A stretch of DNA of 64,000 nucleotides. Source: Gonocerus acuteangulatus (taxonomy: Eukaryota > Arthropoda > Insecta > Hemiptera > Coreidae). The DNA lies in the NCBI GenBank assembly GCA_946811695.1, contig OX328123.1, forward strand, positions 147,752,171 through 147,816,170, read 5' to 3'. This document shows, one piece after another, positions 1-11,366 of the stretch. Position 1 is the first letter of the stretch. Every line of letters begins with the position of its first letter. A model generated the notes under the pieces. The model was given only the letters and a program-made list of their open reading frames with translations. It was not told the DNA's origin and did no database searches. Both the position numbers and the translations under genes were made by a program.

Positions 1-693
1 CTTTAAAAATAATTCCTTAAAAAAAAAGAAAATATGAAACCATCCTCATTACTGAAATATTTATATTTTATTAGCAGAAAATACAGAGCCTCTTTTGAAA
101 GGTACCTGTGACCCATGTTTGAGGTTCGTACTTAAGCAATCTTTGTGGCAGGAGCCATTTCTTTTTATCTAAATATTTGTTTGTGGCTGTTATCATTAAC
201 TTATCATTGATTAACATTTCCCTTAAATTACAACAATTGAGCATTTAAACGTAATTAGGGCGATTGATCAGGATATTAACTAGTCTAGATAAGTATATTT
301 GTTATTCTAGAATATATAAATTTTCCAATTCAAAAGATAGATCTCCAAATAAATTGTCACTTGACAATTTTTTTTTTTCTAGAACTTAAATTATTAATTC
401 AATTAATTAGGGATTTCACTATTTAAATACTCTTTGGTTGAGCTGACCATGTTGCTATATAGTCGTGATTGACTCATCAACAAGTTTGAGGGGGAACAAC
501 AAACAACGTTTCTGTTATTAACGTGTCAGCTGTTCAGTAGGATTCATTTTAAAGTTAGAATGCCTGAAATGTTGAAAAATAACTTGGCTTAGATTATTCA
601 AATTTTTATAGATGTCGCTGTGGCAGACCCAAAGATCCCAATAACACTTGAAGAGTCGTTCAACACCTCCTACATTTTTTTTTCTTTCCTTTT

Positions 694-695
<2 letters not shown>
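1..695. other. AT-rich intergenic stretch
   Basis: No open frame, RNA gene or repeat hallmark is visible here. It is generic AT-rich sequence leading into the poly-T tail of an inverted SINE. Confidence 0.5.
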
Positions 696-759
<64 letters not shown>

Positions 760-883
760 GGCGCCTCTACATCTAGTAGGTCATTAGCGCCGACATCCAG
801 GGTTCAGCGAGGAATTTTACCAGCGAGCCGTGGGATGATAAAATTCCTGCCGGAGGTTGGGAATCGAACCCACCATCTCCCGC
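696..883 (-). mobile_element. SINE-A copy, 5'-truncated (tRNA-derived)
   Basis: Read on the minus strand, this starts at the B-box region (GGTTCGATTCCC), runs through a conserved body containing TGTCGGCGCTAATG, and ends in GCGCCGT followed by about 62 A residues, which appear as T at 696-757 on the plus strand. The same body and tail occur at 40213-40434 and 42571-42797, which are full-length copies with the A box. The A-box half is missing here, so this is a 5'-truncated retrotransposed copy. Confidence 0.85.
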
Positions 884-997
884 TTTTCTTATTAATTTAA
901 TTATTATTTAGCTTTTTGGTATATTTATTAGTAGTATTTTATATAATATCGATATTTTTTTTGTTTCGTTTTGTCCATTTGTATTATTACTTTCATC

Positions 998-1000
<3 letters not shown>

Positions 1001-1079
<79 letters not shown>
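1001..1079. repeat. (AT)n followed by T28
   Basis: Perfect AT dinucleotide repeat at 1001-1051, followed by a T homopolymer at 1052-1079. The ORFs called through it on both strands are low-complexity artefacts. Confidence 0.95.
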
Positions 1080-1083
<4 letters not shown>

Positions 1084-1268
1084 ACCTACAAGGTTGATCA
1101 ACATCTGGTGTATGGCGCAACACAATTTAGTTGGGCAACCAAACTTTTTTGTACAATAAAAGTTTTCCTCCTCCTCCTCTTATTTATGTTCTATCTTTCA
1201 TGATGGATACGAGGTCAGGCTACCACCACAAACAACATAATTTATAACGTATAATAATGCTATAAAGC

Positions 1269-1653
1269 TAAGTGTTAGAGAAGTGGGAACGGTTAATTGC
1301 AAGAGTGAGCTGACAGTGACAGGTGACTATGTATAAATCGGTATGACAGTAGTCCTGTAGGATGTATAAATTGCTGGTGTTCCGCAGGGCGATATGTTCA
1401 GCCGACTGTTATATGCTATATACGGGCTATGCAGTACGTGTACTCTACACGTCAGTAAGTCTTCTTGCGTTTCCTTTTTCTCTGTCTTTCTCATTTCTAC
1501 TTTACGACCTGCCTTTGAAGTATTGCTCACGACTCTCAGGTAGCGACCCATTCCCGACCGGTTCCTCTAATGGTCGTAAAGTCGCTTTTACCAACATGGA
1601 AAAAGAGTATAAATAAATAACTTCGTCCACCATTCCTGAAAAAAAAAAAAAAA
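1269..1653 (+). mobile_element. LINE relic with RT motif and A tail
   Basis: One frame at about 1369-1425 reads AGVPQGDMF followed by LLYAIYGL. This resembles the GVPQG block of non-LTR reverse transcriptases (GVPQGSxLSPLLY). The segment ends with an AATAAATAA-type region and an A15 run at 1639-1653. An 8-bp direct repeat, TATAAAGC, lies at 1261-1268 and 1654-1661 and would be the target duplication. No other RT blocks survive, so this is a short, internally deleted and 5'-truncated copy. An 8-bp match could be chance, so the boundaries are less certain than the RT motif. Confidence 0.5.
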
Positions 1654-1661
1654 TATAAAGC

Positions 1662-3228
1662 CGAAAAGATGGACTGTCCTTCCTCATATCTCGAAGTAGA
1701 TGGGAACAGCCAATCTTGGGATTACATGAATATTTTTCTGAGAGACATTATCATTTTTATAGCCCCTCTAATCTTCAATAATGTTGAAATTTCATCTAAA
1801 TGTCTTTTTGAATTATAACCACAGCGTTTTACCATCATATCATTTTTATTTTTTTAAAAGAGTTTAATGCGCTATTTGATACAGTAAGTGCTTTATTATT
1901 AGAACAAAAAAAGGAAAATTTATTATAGGTTAATAACGTTTTACGTTTTATAGGTTCGGCCTTTTATAAAATCTCCTTCGAGTTATCCCCAATCCCTCCT
2001 AAACTTCATCTTAACGGAATAAAGCTGATAGATATATAATACACAGAATAATTAAAAAACAAAAAGAACTTTGTTTAAGCCTAAATTACTAAATTATTTT
2101 AACAAATTTAGGCACTCATATATATTAAATAATACATAATAATGCACGTGAAAACCCGTTTCACTTTTATTAAATGGTATAATCTTAGAGTAATTGAAGC
2201 AACGCGATAATAATACCATTACCATTGTTTTTTATATTTTTTCAAACTAACACTATTGTTGAGCTGTTAATTTTTAAAAGCTTGCTATATATATTTTCAC
2301 ACTAGAAGCATAATGATACAGAATATGCATAGTTGAAAATTGATATAAGTAAATGATTTATAATAATAAAACTTGAATAGTGTTGAAAAAATGAAAGTGA
2401 TTGTATATTGTGATGTGAAATATTGAATTAATATAAAAAGAAATTCAAGACAAAGAAACTAAAGAAAAGCAGTAAAATAATACATCGAAAAAAAAAAAAT
2501 ACAACTACAGAAAGAGGAGTCGAATGTTCTTCTACGTCTTCTTCGTATTGCTAGTTGAATGAATGATAGTAAATTTATTTCATACAATTTTATACAAATT
2601 GTTTGAAAGAAAATTAACAATTTACTTAGGCTTGTACAGTGTATATCAGCCAAAGTGGATATATACATAACTTAATTATTCAAAATAAAAATATAGATTC
2701 AAAAAAATATAGAATTTAACTTTACAAAAGCATGAGAAAGAAGAAATAAATAATCAAACAAATAAATGAAATACTAATATTTATATATAGGTAGTCATAA
2801 TTAAATAGAGAGAAAGAAAAAAAAACTATAAAATAAATACTAAGAGAAAATACGAAATATTAACAATAACATACACTTTTTCGAATCAATAATTGTAGGT
2901 CTGCAGCAATAAGGGGAACCACTTTCTTTCACAGAAAAAAAAAAAAAAAAGTTTTAAAATTTAGTCTCTTGATATTTTGGTCAGTTTTAAGAAATAATTG
3001 GTCTATGAGAAAAATTAACAAAAATCGAATCTCATCGCCTGAATATTCCCAGCGAGTTTCTATGTAATGATTTTCTATTAGAATTAAGAAACCTTAGATC
3101 GATCATTTTTTTGTTTATATTAAATTATACGCATATTACTTCCGTACATAACTTCCATCATTATCAAATAGAGGAAGCAGATGGTGCTTATCAATTTGGT
3201 GATTGTTATTACTAATAACAATCCTAAT
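1662..3228. other. AT-rich stretch with no recognised gene
   Basis: Only short spurious ORFs occur, including one through an A-rich and TCT-rich patch near 2490-2540. An A15 run lies at about 2936-2950. I see no family hallmarks. Confidence 0.5.
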
Positions 3229-3273
3229 ATCATAATCTTGTACCTAATAACTTATTAGGCACAAGATTATGAT
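3229..3273. repeat. Near-perfect hairpin palindrome
   Basis: Two arms of about 21-22 bases (left arm ATCATAATCTTGTACCTAAT) face each other across almost no loop, with one mismatch. It is not flanked by an obvious target duplication. Confidence 0.85.
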
Positions 3274-3348
3274 AACAATCCCTTAATTTGTAGGGATGAC
3301 TGAAGCAGAACTTGCCACTCGTATATTGTCATCTCAGGGTGACGAATA

Positions 3349-3743
3349 GCACTAGTATTTCTAAAGTGACACAACTCAAAAATCGGTTTTATTCACAATG
3401 TCATAGTTAAGACTATGAAAGACATGGTAAATATCCAAACCTAGCTTCAGAGCTTTTCCACTCGTGTCATCTTTCCTGTCTTAATCATAAGGCCCTTACA
3501 TAGGCAAGAGTGGTACATTTTCCTGTCTTAATCATAAGGCCCTTACATAGGCAAGAGTGGTACATTTTCCTGTCTTAATCATAAGGCCCTTACATAGGCA
3601 AGAGTGGTACATTTTCCTGTCTTAATCATAAGGCCCTTACATAGGCAAGAGTGGTACATTTTCCTGTCTTAATCATAAGGCCCTTACATAGGCAAGAGTG
3701 GTACATTTTCAATTGAGTTTTGTCACTTTAGAAATACTAGTGC
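3349..3743. mobile_element. MITE with ~33-bp TIRs enclosing a minisatellite
   Basis: The left end starts GCACTAGTATTTCTAAAG. The right end is its inverted complement, with about 30 of 33 positions matching. Between them lie unique sequence and five tandem 47-bp units. There is no coding capacity. The target duplication is not clear; the bases outside both TIRs resemble each other weakly, so the true ends may lie a few bases further out. Confidence 0.75.
3475..3709. repeat. Minisatellite, 47 bp x 5
   Basis: Five consecutive copies of a 47-bp unit starting CCTGTCTTAATCATAAGGCC, starting at 3475, 3522, 3569, 3616 and 3663. The copies look identical by eye. The array sits inside the TIR element 3349-3743. 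Confidence 0.97.
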
Positions 3744-4799
3744 GATATGTTGACCATGCCTACCACTTCCGTCATTACCACGCTAAAAATGAAGACAACG
3801 ACCATTGGAGATTAATTGCTCCAAGAGTCTATAAAACATATCTGTTTTGAACCTAACCCTGAAGAAGAAGGATATAATATCCGTTTATTTTTTTTAATTA
3901 AAAGCACTTTATATTACTTTTACTTTTTTCTTTTTACTTTTTATTGTGAGAAGTTCCATTTTAATGTGAGGGGCATATATATTATGTAGACTGCTAAGGT
4001 CGGTGTGAAATGTAATATAGTGAGAAAGGGTCTTACTGGCCAGGATTATTCCCTAACTACCCCGGCGTTATTTATTGGTTTGAGTCATCAGCCATTGTTT
4101 CGCAGAGACTCCACCCTTATTATTTACGACCCAGTTTTAATGCCGCGTCACCTCTAAATCAAGCCACCCCTACGTAGCTCTGACGTTTTTAATTCTTAAG
4201 GGGTTGTAATGGAGGGGGGAGCTGCCGATAATGCACGATTGTTCTCTTCTGATGTGCGTTTCGCCATAACATTCGTCAAGGGTGTGTCAAGAGGGTTGGG
4301 TTACAATTAGCTAGAAAAGTTCGAAAAGATGAAAATACTTCATATTCAAATTTTCATTTTCTTTAACAAGAGAGTTTACGGGTTCTTATGCGGTAGATGT
4401 GGGTCCCGCCTGTAGGAAGTTGGGCTTTTTCAGCGATGAGCTCTCTGAAAGCATTCCCTGCTACATCCTTGGTTAATAAACGATGAGGAAAGAACTTACA
4501 TTCAAAAACAAAATATCAACAGCAGAAAAATCTTTTATGCAAAAGATAACATAACACGCCTTCAGAAGAATGCAGCCAAAAGTCCACTGATGGGGTTTGA
4601 TTCAATTTGAAGTGTGCCTTTGCCTTTAATCCAACTCAAAATACTTGAAAATAATTTTGTAACCTTTCAATAAATCTTTAACGATCCTAGTGCATATTTG
4701 CATGTAAAATTTGTATAAACATATACTATTAAGGCACTGTACTCATATTGTAGAGGTTCTTAGTCTGATATTCGGGCGTGCATTCAAACGTTTTATTTG
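3744..4799. other. No recognised feature
   Basis: Moderately AT-rich sequence with no ORF of note. A GC-richer patch at 4040-4220 shows no family hallmark that I can name. Confidence 0.45.
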
Positions 4800-4814
4800 T
4801 TAGTGTCCTTGATC

Positions 4815-4985
4815 AACTGTCAGCGCAGGGGAAACAGACGGCCCTTAGGGCCCACCCAGCGTTAATGGTTGACCCGAAAAGACTAAAATCAGGTGGCCGG
4901 AGGTAACATCTGAACAGACTACGTCTATAGTGTTTTGTATGGTCACGTAGGTGCCCAATGAATGAGACACCTCTTCGGTATGTAT
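4815..4985 (+). mobile_element. Diverged SINE-B body fragment
   Basis: The stretch shares blocks with SINE-B read in sense: a block near GTTAATG, AAAATCAGG(T/C)GGCCGGAG, TGTATGGTCA and a block near ACACCTCT. The order and spacing match the copies at 5488-5829 and 16209-16552. The tRNA-like head is absent. Identity is visibly lower than among the other copies, so it is an old or different subfamily member. Confidence 0.55.
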
Positions 4986-5375
4986 CTGAATTTATGCTCT
5001 TTAGCCACAAAACTCTGTATTCAGTCTTCCCCTAGAAAACGACCGGACGTGTTCGTTATTAAATGTTCTCTAGCCACATTGAAACTCTCTTCACAAACCG
5101 AAACAAATCACGCAAATTTCTAAACGCAAAAATATGAAATTTTGCGAATAAAGTATTTATTGAACTAGGAAAATAGTTTTTAAAAAATATATGAGAATGG
5201 TGGTTTTGAATAAAATACAATTACTCAAATCGTACATGCGTACGTGTTTCCTTATTACGCTTATATTTTCCGCGATTTAGGCAGCTTAGATTACTTAAAT
5301 TTTTATGTTCTATCTTCATTCGAACGACATCAAAATTGCTACCACATGACTCCCCTTCCTTCAGATCAGACTTGA

Positions 5376-5834
<459 letters not shown>

Positions 5835-5870
<36 letters not shown>
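5835..5870. repeat. (TA)n microsatellite
   Basis: TA repeat immediately upstream of the SINE-B head. Confidence 0.95.
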
Positions 5871-5876
<6 letters not shown>

Positions 5877-6640
5877 CATAAACTAAATCAAATTATTTTT
5901 ATAATGACGATTTAACAAAAAAAAAGAATGTAATAGTTTTGTTTTTGGTATTTCTGACTTTCCCTGAATCTGTAAACGACTGTTGTTTCTGTAGATATTA
6001 TCCCTGTATTTCCATCGGAATTCTTTGCTCCTTGAGGATATAGAAGGAGGAATCCTTTGAGAAATTCAATCCAAACCCTGAGGTAGAAAAGAAGCGATGG
6101 GTATCGAACCTATCCGGGGGTGGCTTTGCCAGTACAATGAGGTGTTTAAATGCATCAAGCGGCCAGCACTAAAGGATCTAACCTTTTTCTGATTATGTTT
6201 TATCGGCTGGAAAATCGGAGCTCTCACAATTACCAGGGCAACCCTCGAGAACAGTAAAATAAATAACCTTTTCCACCCCCATCAAACCCCCCACCCCAAA
6301 ACCCACCCCCACTCCAGGCCTATTTCTCGACCAATGGCCGAAGCCCATTCTCCAGAAGTGTCGTCTTGGTGACAATAATTCCCCACTCCTCCAATATTCT
6401 TACCGAACGGCCAGGGGGCTATTCGAATAAATTATGTTTATGCCGATTTAAAACATTACATTTTATATTTTACCATAACTGCTAAAGCCATGCTTGTAGC
6501 AATCTGTTGTAAGTTTTCGCCGAAAAAGAATTGTTCTATACAAAATAATGGTACTATTGATGGCTTTTTTTTGTGGTGTTTCCACTCGCCTTTAAAATTT
6601 ATAGGCTAGCTAATACTCCAATGTAATTTTATGTGGCAGA
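5871..6640. other. Mostly unrecognised; possible tRNA-like relic
   Basis: On the minus strand near 6090-6170 there is a B-box-like GGTTCGATACCC with some tRNA-like spacing upstream, possibly an old SINE head. A CCACCCC-rich stretch lies at 6270-6320. Nothing else is identifiable. Confidence 0.3.
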
Positions 6641-6670
6641 TGGTCAAAACTTACTCAAAACACAATATTA

Positions 6671-6716
6671 TGCTCGTAATGTTTCACATTCCCTTCTTGA
6701 CGCATCTTCAGGGGCA
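6671..6716 (-). ncRNA. Decayed hammerhead-ribozyme-like motif
   Basis: On the minus strand GCCC, then CTGAAGA, then a roughly 19-nt spacer, then GAAACATTA. CTGAAGA fits the CUGANGA core and GAAA the second core. The cleavage triplet and stem I partner appear mutated relative to the other copies (GTA or GTC followed by GGGC). Presumed inactive. Confidence 0.4.
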
Positions 6717-6840
6717 CTTAAAAATAATAAGTTTTAACATCGTAATTCTCGGAAGACATTCTTCAGCCCCTTCTAGAGTGGTCAGCCAAGATGGCTCACA
6801 ATCAGTCTAGAATTGACCCTGCGTCAATTATTATGTTTAG

Positions 6841-6886
6841 GTGCTCCTGAAGATGTGTCAAGGGGACGTGAAACATGTAGGGCAAA
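6841..6886 (+). ncRNA. Hammerhead-ribozyme-like motif
   Basis: Order of parts: GCTC, CTGAAGA, a 16-nt spacer, GAAAC, AT, GTA, GGGC. CTGAAGA and GAAA fit the hammerhead cores. GTA fits the NUH cleavage triplet. GCTC and GGGC can form a 4-bp stem I with one G-U pair. Stem II (GTGTC against GGACG) is poorly paired here. Stem III would be only AC/GU around AU, as in the minimal type I hammerheads known from Penelope-like retroelements. Not tested; it is a degenerate copy of a dispersed motif. Confidence 0.5.
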
Positions 6887-7142
6887 AAAAAAGATTATTA
6901 ATGAGTAGTGTGTTTTGGGTAATAACCATGTCTTAAAGAAGTAACCTCAGTATGAAACATGCTCCTAAGTTCCAAGCATATTTCATATAATAGACGAATG
7001 TTCGGGATATGAAGAAATGTTCAGGTAAGTAAATATACCTCGGAATGTAGCAGAGGCTTTTACTTCATTTTTTGGCACTATAACAAGATGTGAATTCTAG
7101 TCGAGAGCTTATTTCTGAGAATGGGTATTATAGAAAGCTAAA

Positions 7143-7381
7143 CCTGCGGTCTGTGAAGGTTTAGTTGCCCTGGCACCAGCAAGCACACCTTCTATCATAG
7201 ACCTAGCAGCCAATCACCAGATGCGGGCCACTAAGGTAGAACTGGCACAGGGGACTCTACTCGACCTTGACTAGGTCCGCCTCCCGCTGGCCGTCGTGCT
7301 CCGTCTCTGCTTTCGATGCTACCAATGGACCGAGCAAGAGGGACAAATGACCCAAGAGTGGTTGACTGGCCTTTAAAAGAC

Positions 7382-7412
<31 letters not shown>
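7143..7412 (+). mobile_element. Retrocopy with A tail and 13-bp target duplication
   Basis: The 270-bp insert ends in a 25-base A run (7388-7412) and is bracketed by the 13-bp direct repeat ATAGAAAGCTAAA at 7130-7142 and 7413-7425, so LINE-type retroposition is well supported. The body is GC-richer than its surroundings. One frame is open for about 40 codons from near 7150 to a TAG at about 7270 (including IIDLAANHQMRATKVELAQG), which fits the C-terminus of a LINE ORF or a truncated copy of a host mRNA. I do not recognise the family. Confidence 0.75.
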
Positions 7413-7413
<1 letters not shown>

Positions 7414-7425
7414 TAGAAAGCTAAA

Positions 7426-8440
7426 GGCATAAGCTATATCGTTCGTCAACCCCATTTTAGATATTTAATGAATTAGAGTGCCAAGAGTCAAGAGATTTTG
7501 TTCTGTTAAAAGGTTATTAAGATGGTGTGGTACCGGGTCAGTCTTCGCCTTCTACACCTCATATCCGTGAGTATAGTGGCGTTGTCGGCATGGTTGATAA
7601 CAGGAGGAGTGCGATTCTCTACCACTCTATTAACACAAAACCTTTTCAACGTACGTGGGAGAGTATGTATCCCCTTTGCTGGCCATCTGTTACTAATAAA
7701 TCGCCTAAAGTTCAATTCATTATGTAACTTAGTTAATGAATATGAACCGAGATGAAGGAGCGCACTGGCAGAATGACTGACTGTTGGCCAACTCTGAGAG
7801 AGCCAATCTAAGTTAGAGTACCCCTGAGTGACACGGTCAAGAGCTGTTACTTCTAATTAGGTTAGGTTTCCTCTGCTACTGTCACCTGCCTCTGCTAGTC
7901 ATCTACAAGAGGGTGGACTCTCTCATCGCCCACTTCCTTCTAGACAAGGCTATAATTGCTTTAATACAAGTGGTGAGTGGTTTACTCAAGCAGGTTATTG
8001 GTACTTGTCGCAAGTTTGGTCACCATTTTACCATTGAGTGGTGACATCCCAATCAAAGTTTAGTTGTTGCAACAGATCTATCGGACTAGTGGACGTTTGG
8101 CTTCCTATCCCCAGCTTTAACTCATTTACTGCCGGACATGGAAATAGTGTAATTTTTTTTTTTTTTAATTTTCCCATGAATTCTGATGTTTTATGCTTAA
8201 ATCAAGATAAAAAGTAAAAAAAAAAAGAAGATTTTTATGGTGTATGGATTAAACCACATTGTATTAGGAAGGTACTGGATCCGAAAATTTATTTATTCAG
8301 ATTCTGGATCTAGAAATGTAATGGATGGACCAAAATTCACGGAGAAGGGATCAACGGAAGTAAACATTTTAAGGGCAAAAGAAGAAGATTGTAGATCTAC
8401 AACGTTTGAGGTTAGTAATCCTGGGGGAAAAATGGAAAGT
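7426..8440. other. No recognised feature
   Basis: Overlapping short ORFs on both strands at 7506-7755 have no recognisable content. A short T-rich run sits near 8150-8165. Confidence 0.4.
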
Positions 8441-9058
8441 ATAATTTAGTACAAAAATCCCTCGTGTAATTTAAAAGGTCAAGTTCGTTAACCAGCAGTA
8501 TCAACATGGAACATGGTTTTTGGGGCGAAATTCGGGGAACAATATCATAACGCTTACGTTTTCGAGTTCTTATACTCGTTGTATAGATTTATAAACATAG
8601 CGAAACGAGTGAAACCATTTTTAATGCGATATATGTAACCTTTTATGAGAAACATGAATACAAATGCTTTTCCACATTTTTAACTTCAGAAACGATTAAT
8701 AGTTGGAACTTGTTTTACATGTCTGCAATTCAACTAAGATGAGTAATATTTGGTTCCGTTTGAAGTTTTTGAATGCGTTCATCTAACGTTTTAATTGATT
8801 GTTGCTTATTTTGATTGCATTTAACAGCAAAATAAATATTTTTCTAAAACAAGGTAAGAAAATGTGAAACAGTTTTATAGTATTTCCAAGAGTGAACGTT
8901 GTAACAGAGGATTAAGTAATTTCCGCTTAGGAATTTAAATTTTATACTTTTTACGAAAGACCAAAACTGTCTAATAACTGGTTCTCTTCCTTTACTAATG
9001 GCACTAGGTATGAACGGAACCGCGCTAAGATGATGCAGTTCCAGCAAGTCGGACTTTT
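8441..9058 (+). mobile_element. Helentron/HINE-like copy (3' part)
   Basis: Homologous to the element at 48189-49838. Shared blocks include GTTCGTTAACCAGCA and GGGGCGAAATTCG, and near the 3' end GGAACCGCGCTAAGATGATG (9016 onward). A short stem-loop (AGTTCC against GGACT) and TTTT at 9055-9058 follow. The terminal hairpin of the complete copy's 5' end is not visible, so this copy is 5'-deleted or strongly diverged upstream of about 8441. Confidence 0.65.
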
Positions 9059-10244
9059 AATATTCAAGGCCACTATTGTATTTTCGAAGATCTAGAAGAG
9101 TGAACGGAAAATATAGAAATGTTCTACAGAGGAGAGAGGATCCTAATGAGGAATCTAGAAGTTCGGGTATTAAGAAGATGATAGACCTAAAATTGTAATA
9201 CTTTTGAAGAAAATAGGTCAAAAAGAGAAGTGTATACAATTTTCATTGTTTAAGTCGACCAAAAGGACGGAGTCAATTTTCATATCTGGGACTATAATTC
9301 GTGAAATTGCTTTAGATCAAGATCATTGTCTATCTAAAAGTTTTGCCCTGAAAGTTAGTTACCAGGTCCATTATGGATTCATAAAGCACACCAAGGGGGT
9401 TCACTTGCAGATTTGAAAGGGTGAATATTCCACAACAATAGCAATTTGAAAGGAAAGAGAACTAAAACTTTTTGAATAATCATGATACAGGATCAAAAAA
9501 CACAATTCTACAGCGCAAGATCATTGTGTATCGACAAGGGTTAAGGCCATAGGAGGTATTTGTCAGACACATTACAGGAACTGCTATTCAAGGAGGTATA
9601 TTTGCAGATCAAGAAAGTAGATGATCCAACCGAAGGAAGATCAAGAAGGGCAAAAATCCAGAAGAGCGAAGAAGGAAAGGAAGAGAAAGAGAAACAGTCT
9701 TGCCAACGTGAGTATTGGCCGGTGTTGAAGGGTTGCCTAGCCTGCGCCGGATCGACCCGCCGGCAGTGGGATAAGCAAACACATAAAAGTTTATAGTCCG
9801 TACCCCCCCCCCCTCCGTCAATTGGCAATACATAACCTGGCTCTCTATAGCCTTCCCAGCCGCTGCCTTCTATATCCAGAATAAATCCGCTCTTTATTAG
9901 CTGATCTCCGACCGGAAGCCATGTTTAATTTAAAGCTACTCCCCTATGGTTCCGTTTTAAAACTACCCTCCTCCATGTTGGAAAACAATAAAACCAAATG
10001 TCCTTCAGTAACTGCTAAGTACTCGCCCTTAGAATCTAGTACGCTCTAACTGTTTCCTTCAATCAGTGTTATATAACTTCTACCAAATATATCACCAGTT
10101 GTAAAATTTAATTCTATCGCGTATTACTTCATAACAACTGAAATAAATAACGCGAATATATTCCGTCTGATAGTTTTAGGATACCTTAATTTTGTGGTAT
10201 ATGTCTGCAAAGAAGTTAGGGCTGGCGGCAACACAGGAGATCGG

Positions 10245-10246
<2 letters not shown>
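9059..10246. other. Unrecognised sequence
   Basis: Contains a weak direct duplication (TTTGCAGAT / CTTGCAGAT contexts near 9400 and 9600) and an unremarkable 78-codon ORF at 9560-9796. There are no identifiable domains. Confidence 0.35.

Positions 10247-10323
<77 letters not shown>
10247..10323. repeat. (TA)n microsatellite
   Basis: About 38 uninterrupted TA units. Confidence 0.95.
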
Positions 10324-10327
<4 letters not shown>

Positions 10328-10388
10328 CCATGGCAAAATTTCATTGTACACCTATTATCCTTGTTATATCTCAATTATTCCAAGGTGA

Positions 10389-10417
10389 CAAAAAAAAAAA
10401 AAAAAAAAAAAAAAAAT
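10389..10417. repeat. A-homopolymer
   Basis: About 28 A residues. I could not find a flanking target duplication to mark a retrocopy. Confidence 0.9.
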
Positions 10418-10574
10418 AGGGTAATTTAGGTATCTAAAACTAAAAACAAAACTCCTTTTGAAATGATTTTATTACAAGTATAAGCTTTAACTAATTTTTT
10501 TTTAAAGATTCATTCAGTTAAAAGTTGGCCAAATTTAATTGTACACTTGAAAATTAATTCAAAAACATAATTTT

Positions 10575-10719
10575 TTTTTTTAAACACTAGTAATCAATGG
10601 TATTACCATTTAGTTCATTAACTTTTAAGACTATTCTGTTCATTGAGCAGCTCAAATTTGTCAACACTTCTGGCTTTTTGATTTGGATATTTTCAGCAGC
10701 TTTTATAAAAACCTACCGT

Positions 10720-10784
<65 letters not shown>

Positions 10785-11135
10785 GGCGCATCTACAACTT
10801 GGCCATTAGCGCCCCTACCGTAATTCTTCACCGTTTTGGTACACTCCCTTCTTGTAAAATTCTGCAGATAGTGCTTGCCAATAATTTTCTATAGGATTGA
10901 GGTTCATTTCATACAACCCGTGTTTTGTCACTCAGGAAGAATGCAGGGGTGCATTATCCTGTAAAAATATATAATTTCCATCTGGGAACACAGATGGCCC
11001 TTCCGGCTTCCTTAGAGGCAGACATAAAAAGAGTTTACATCGTTGTGTGCGAGATCGAAAAAGCGCCTGGTTCTTCTGATATCTGGCCCAGAGATTTCTT
11101 TACGGAGAAAAAATATAAAAAGGCAAAGCAAAATT
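10575..11135 (-). pseudogene. Tc1-type transposase fragment, C-terminal half
   Basis: On the minus strand one frame reads YIFLQDNAPLHSS, then after a stop and small lesion NLNPIENYWQ, and finally VLTNLSCSMNRI with a stop near 10587. QDNAP (second catalytic D) and NLNPIENYW (catalytic E) are hallmarks of Tc1-type DDE transposases. At least one in-frame stop precedes the E block, and the N-terminal DNA-binding half is not recognisable. A tiny SINE-A insertion (10724-10813) interrupts the frame between EELR and the C-terminal AAENIQIKKPEV stretch; removing it restores continuity apart from a stop at the junction. Confidence 0.8.
10724..10813 (-). mobile_element. Extremely 5'-truncated SINE-A (about 31 nt + poly-A)
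   Basis: On the minus strand only the last ~31 bases of SINE-A (GGCGCTAATGGCC ... GCGCCGT) remain, followed by about 60 A residues. The insert is bracketed by a perfect 12-bp direct repeat CCTACCGTAATT at 10712-10723 and 10814-10825. It is therefore a genuine target-primed insertion that aborted early, not a later deletion. Confidence 0.85.
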
Positions 11136-11366
11136 AGTCCAGACATTAATGAATGTATAATAGAGAATGACATTAATAATCAAATAGATATTGGTTTCGA
11201 TATAAGTTTACATTCTCAAGAATCCAAAAACGATTCAGACTCGGAATTAAGAAATTATTCAATAATTTCATAGAAAATGGTAAAATATTATTATTCTATG
11301 GGAATATAATATAAATACAATTTACTACTACACTATTACTACATTATATGTTACAGTTATAATATA

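Larger units (their letters stand above)
6645..6930. repeat. Imperfect inverted pair carrying two ribozyme-like motifs
   Basis: The left arm (about 6645-6740) and right arm (about 6830-6930) are imperfect inverted copies. Both contain the AAAACACA block, a GAAACAT block and CTGAAGATG. The spacer is about 90 bp. It may be one foldback element or two oppositely oriented copies of the same repeat. Confidence 0.65.

Noticed and set aside
916..1203. ORFs across (TA)n and T tracts (also 10124-10419, 22884-23176, 54125-54584, 61995-62470)
   Set aside because: They translate microsatellites as YIYI or KKKK runs on both strands; no coding signal.
3475..3709. CRISPR-like array
   Set aside because: The 47-bp units are adjacent without unique spacers: a simple minisatellite in a eukaryotic context.
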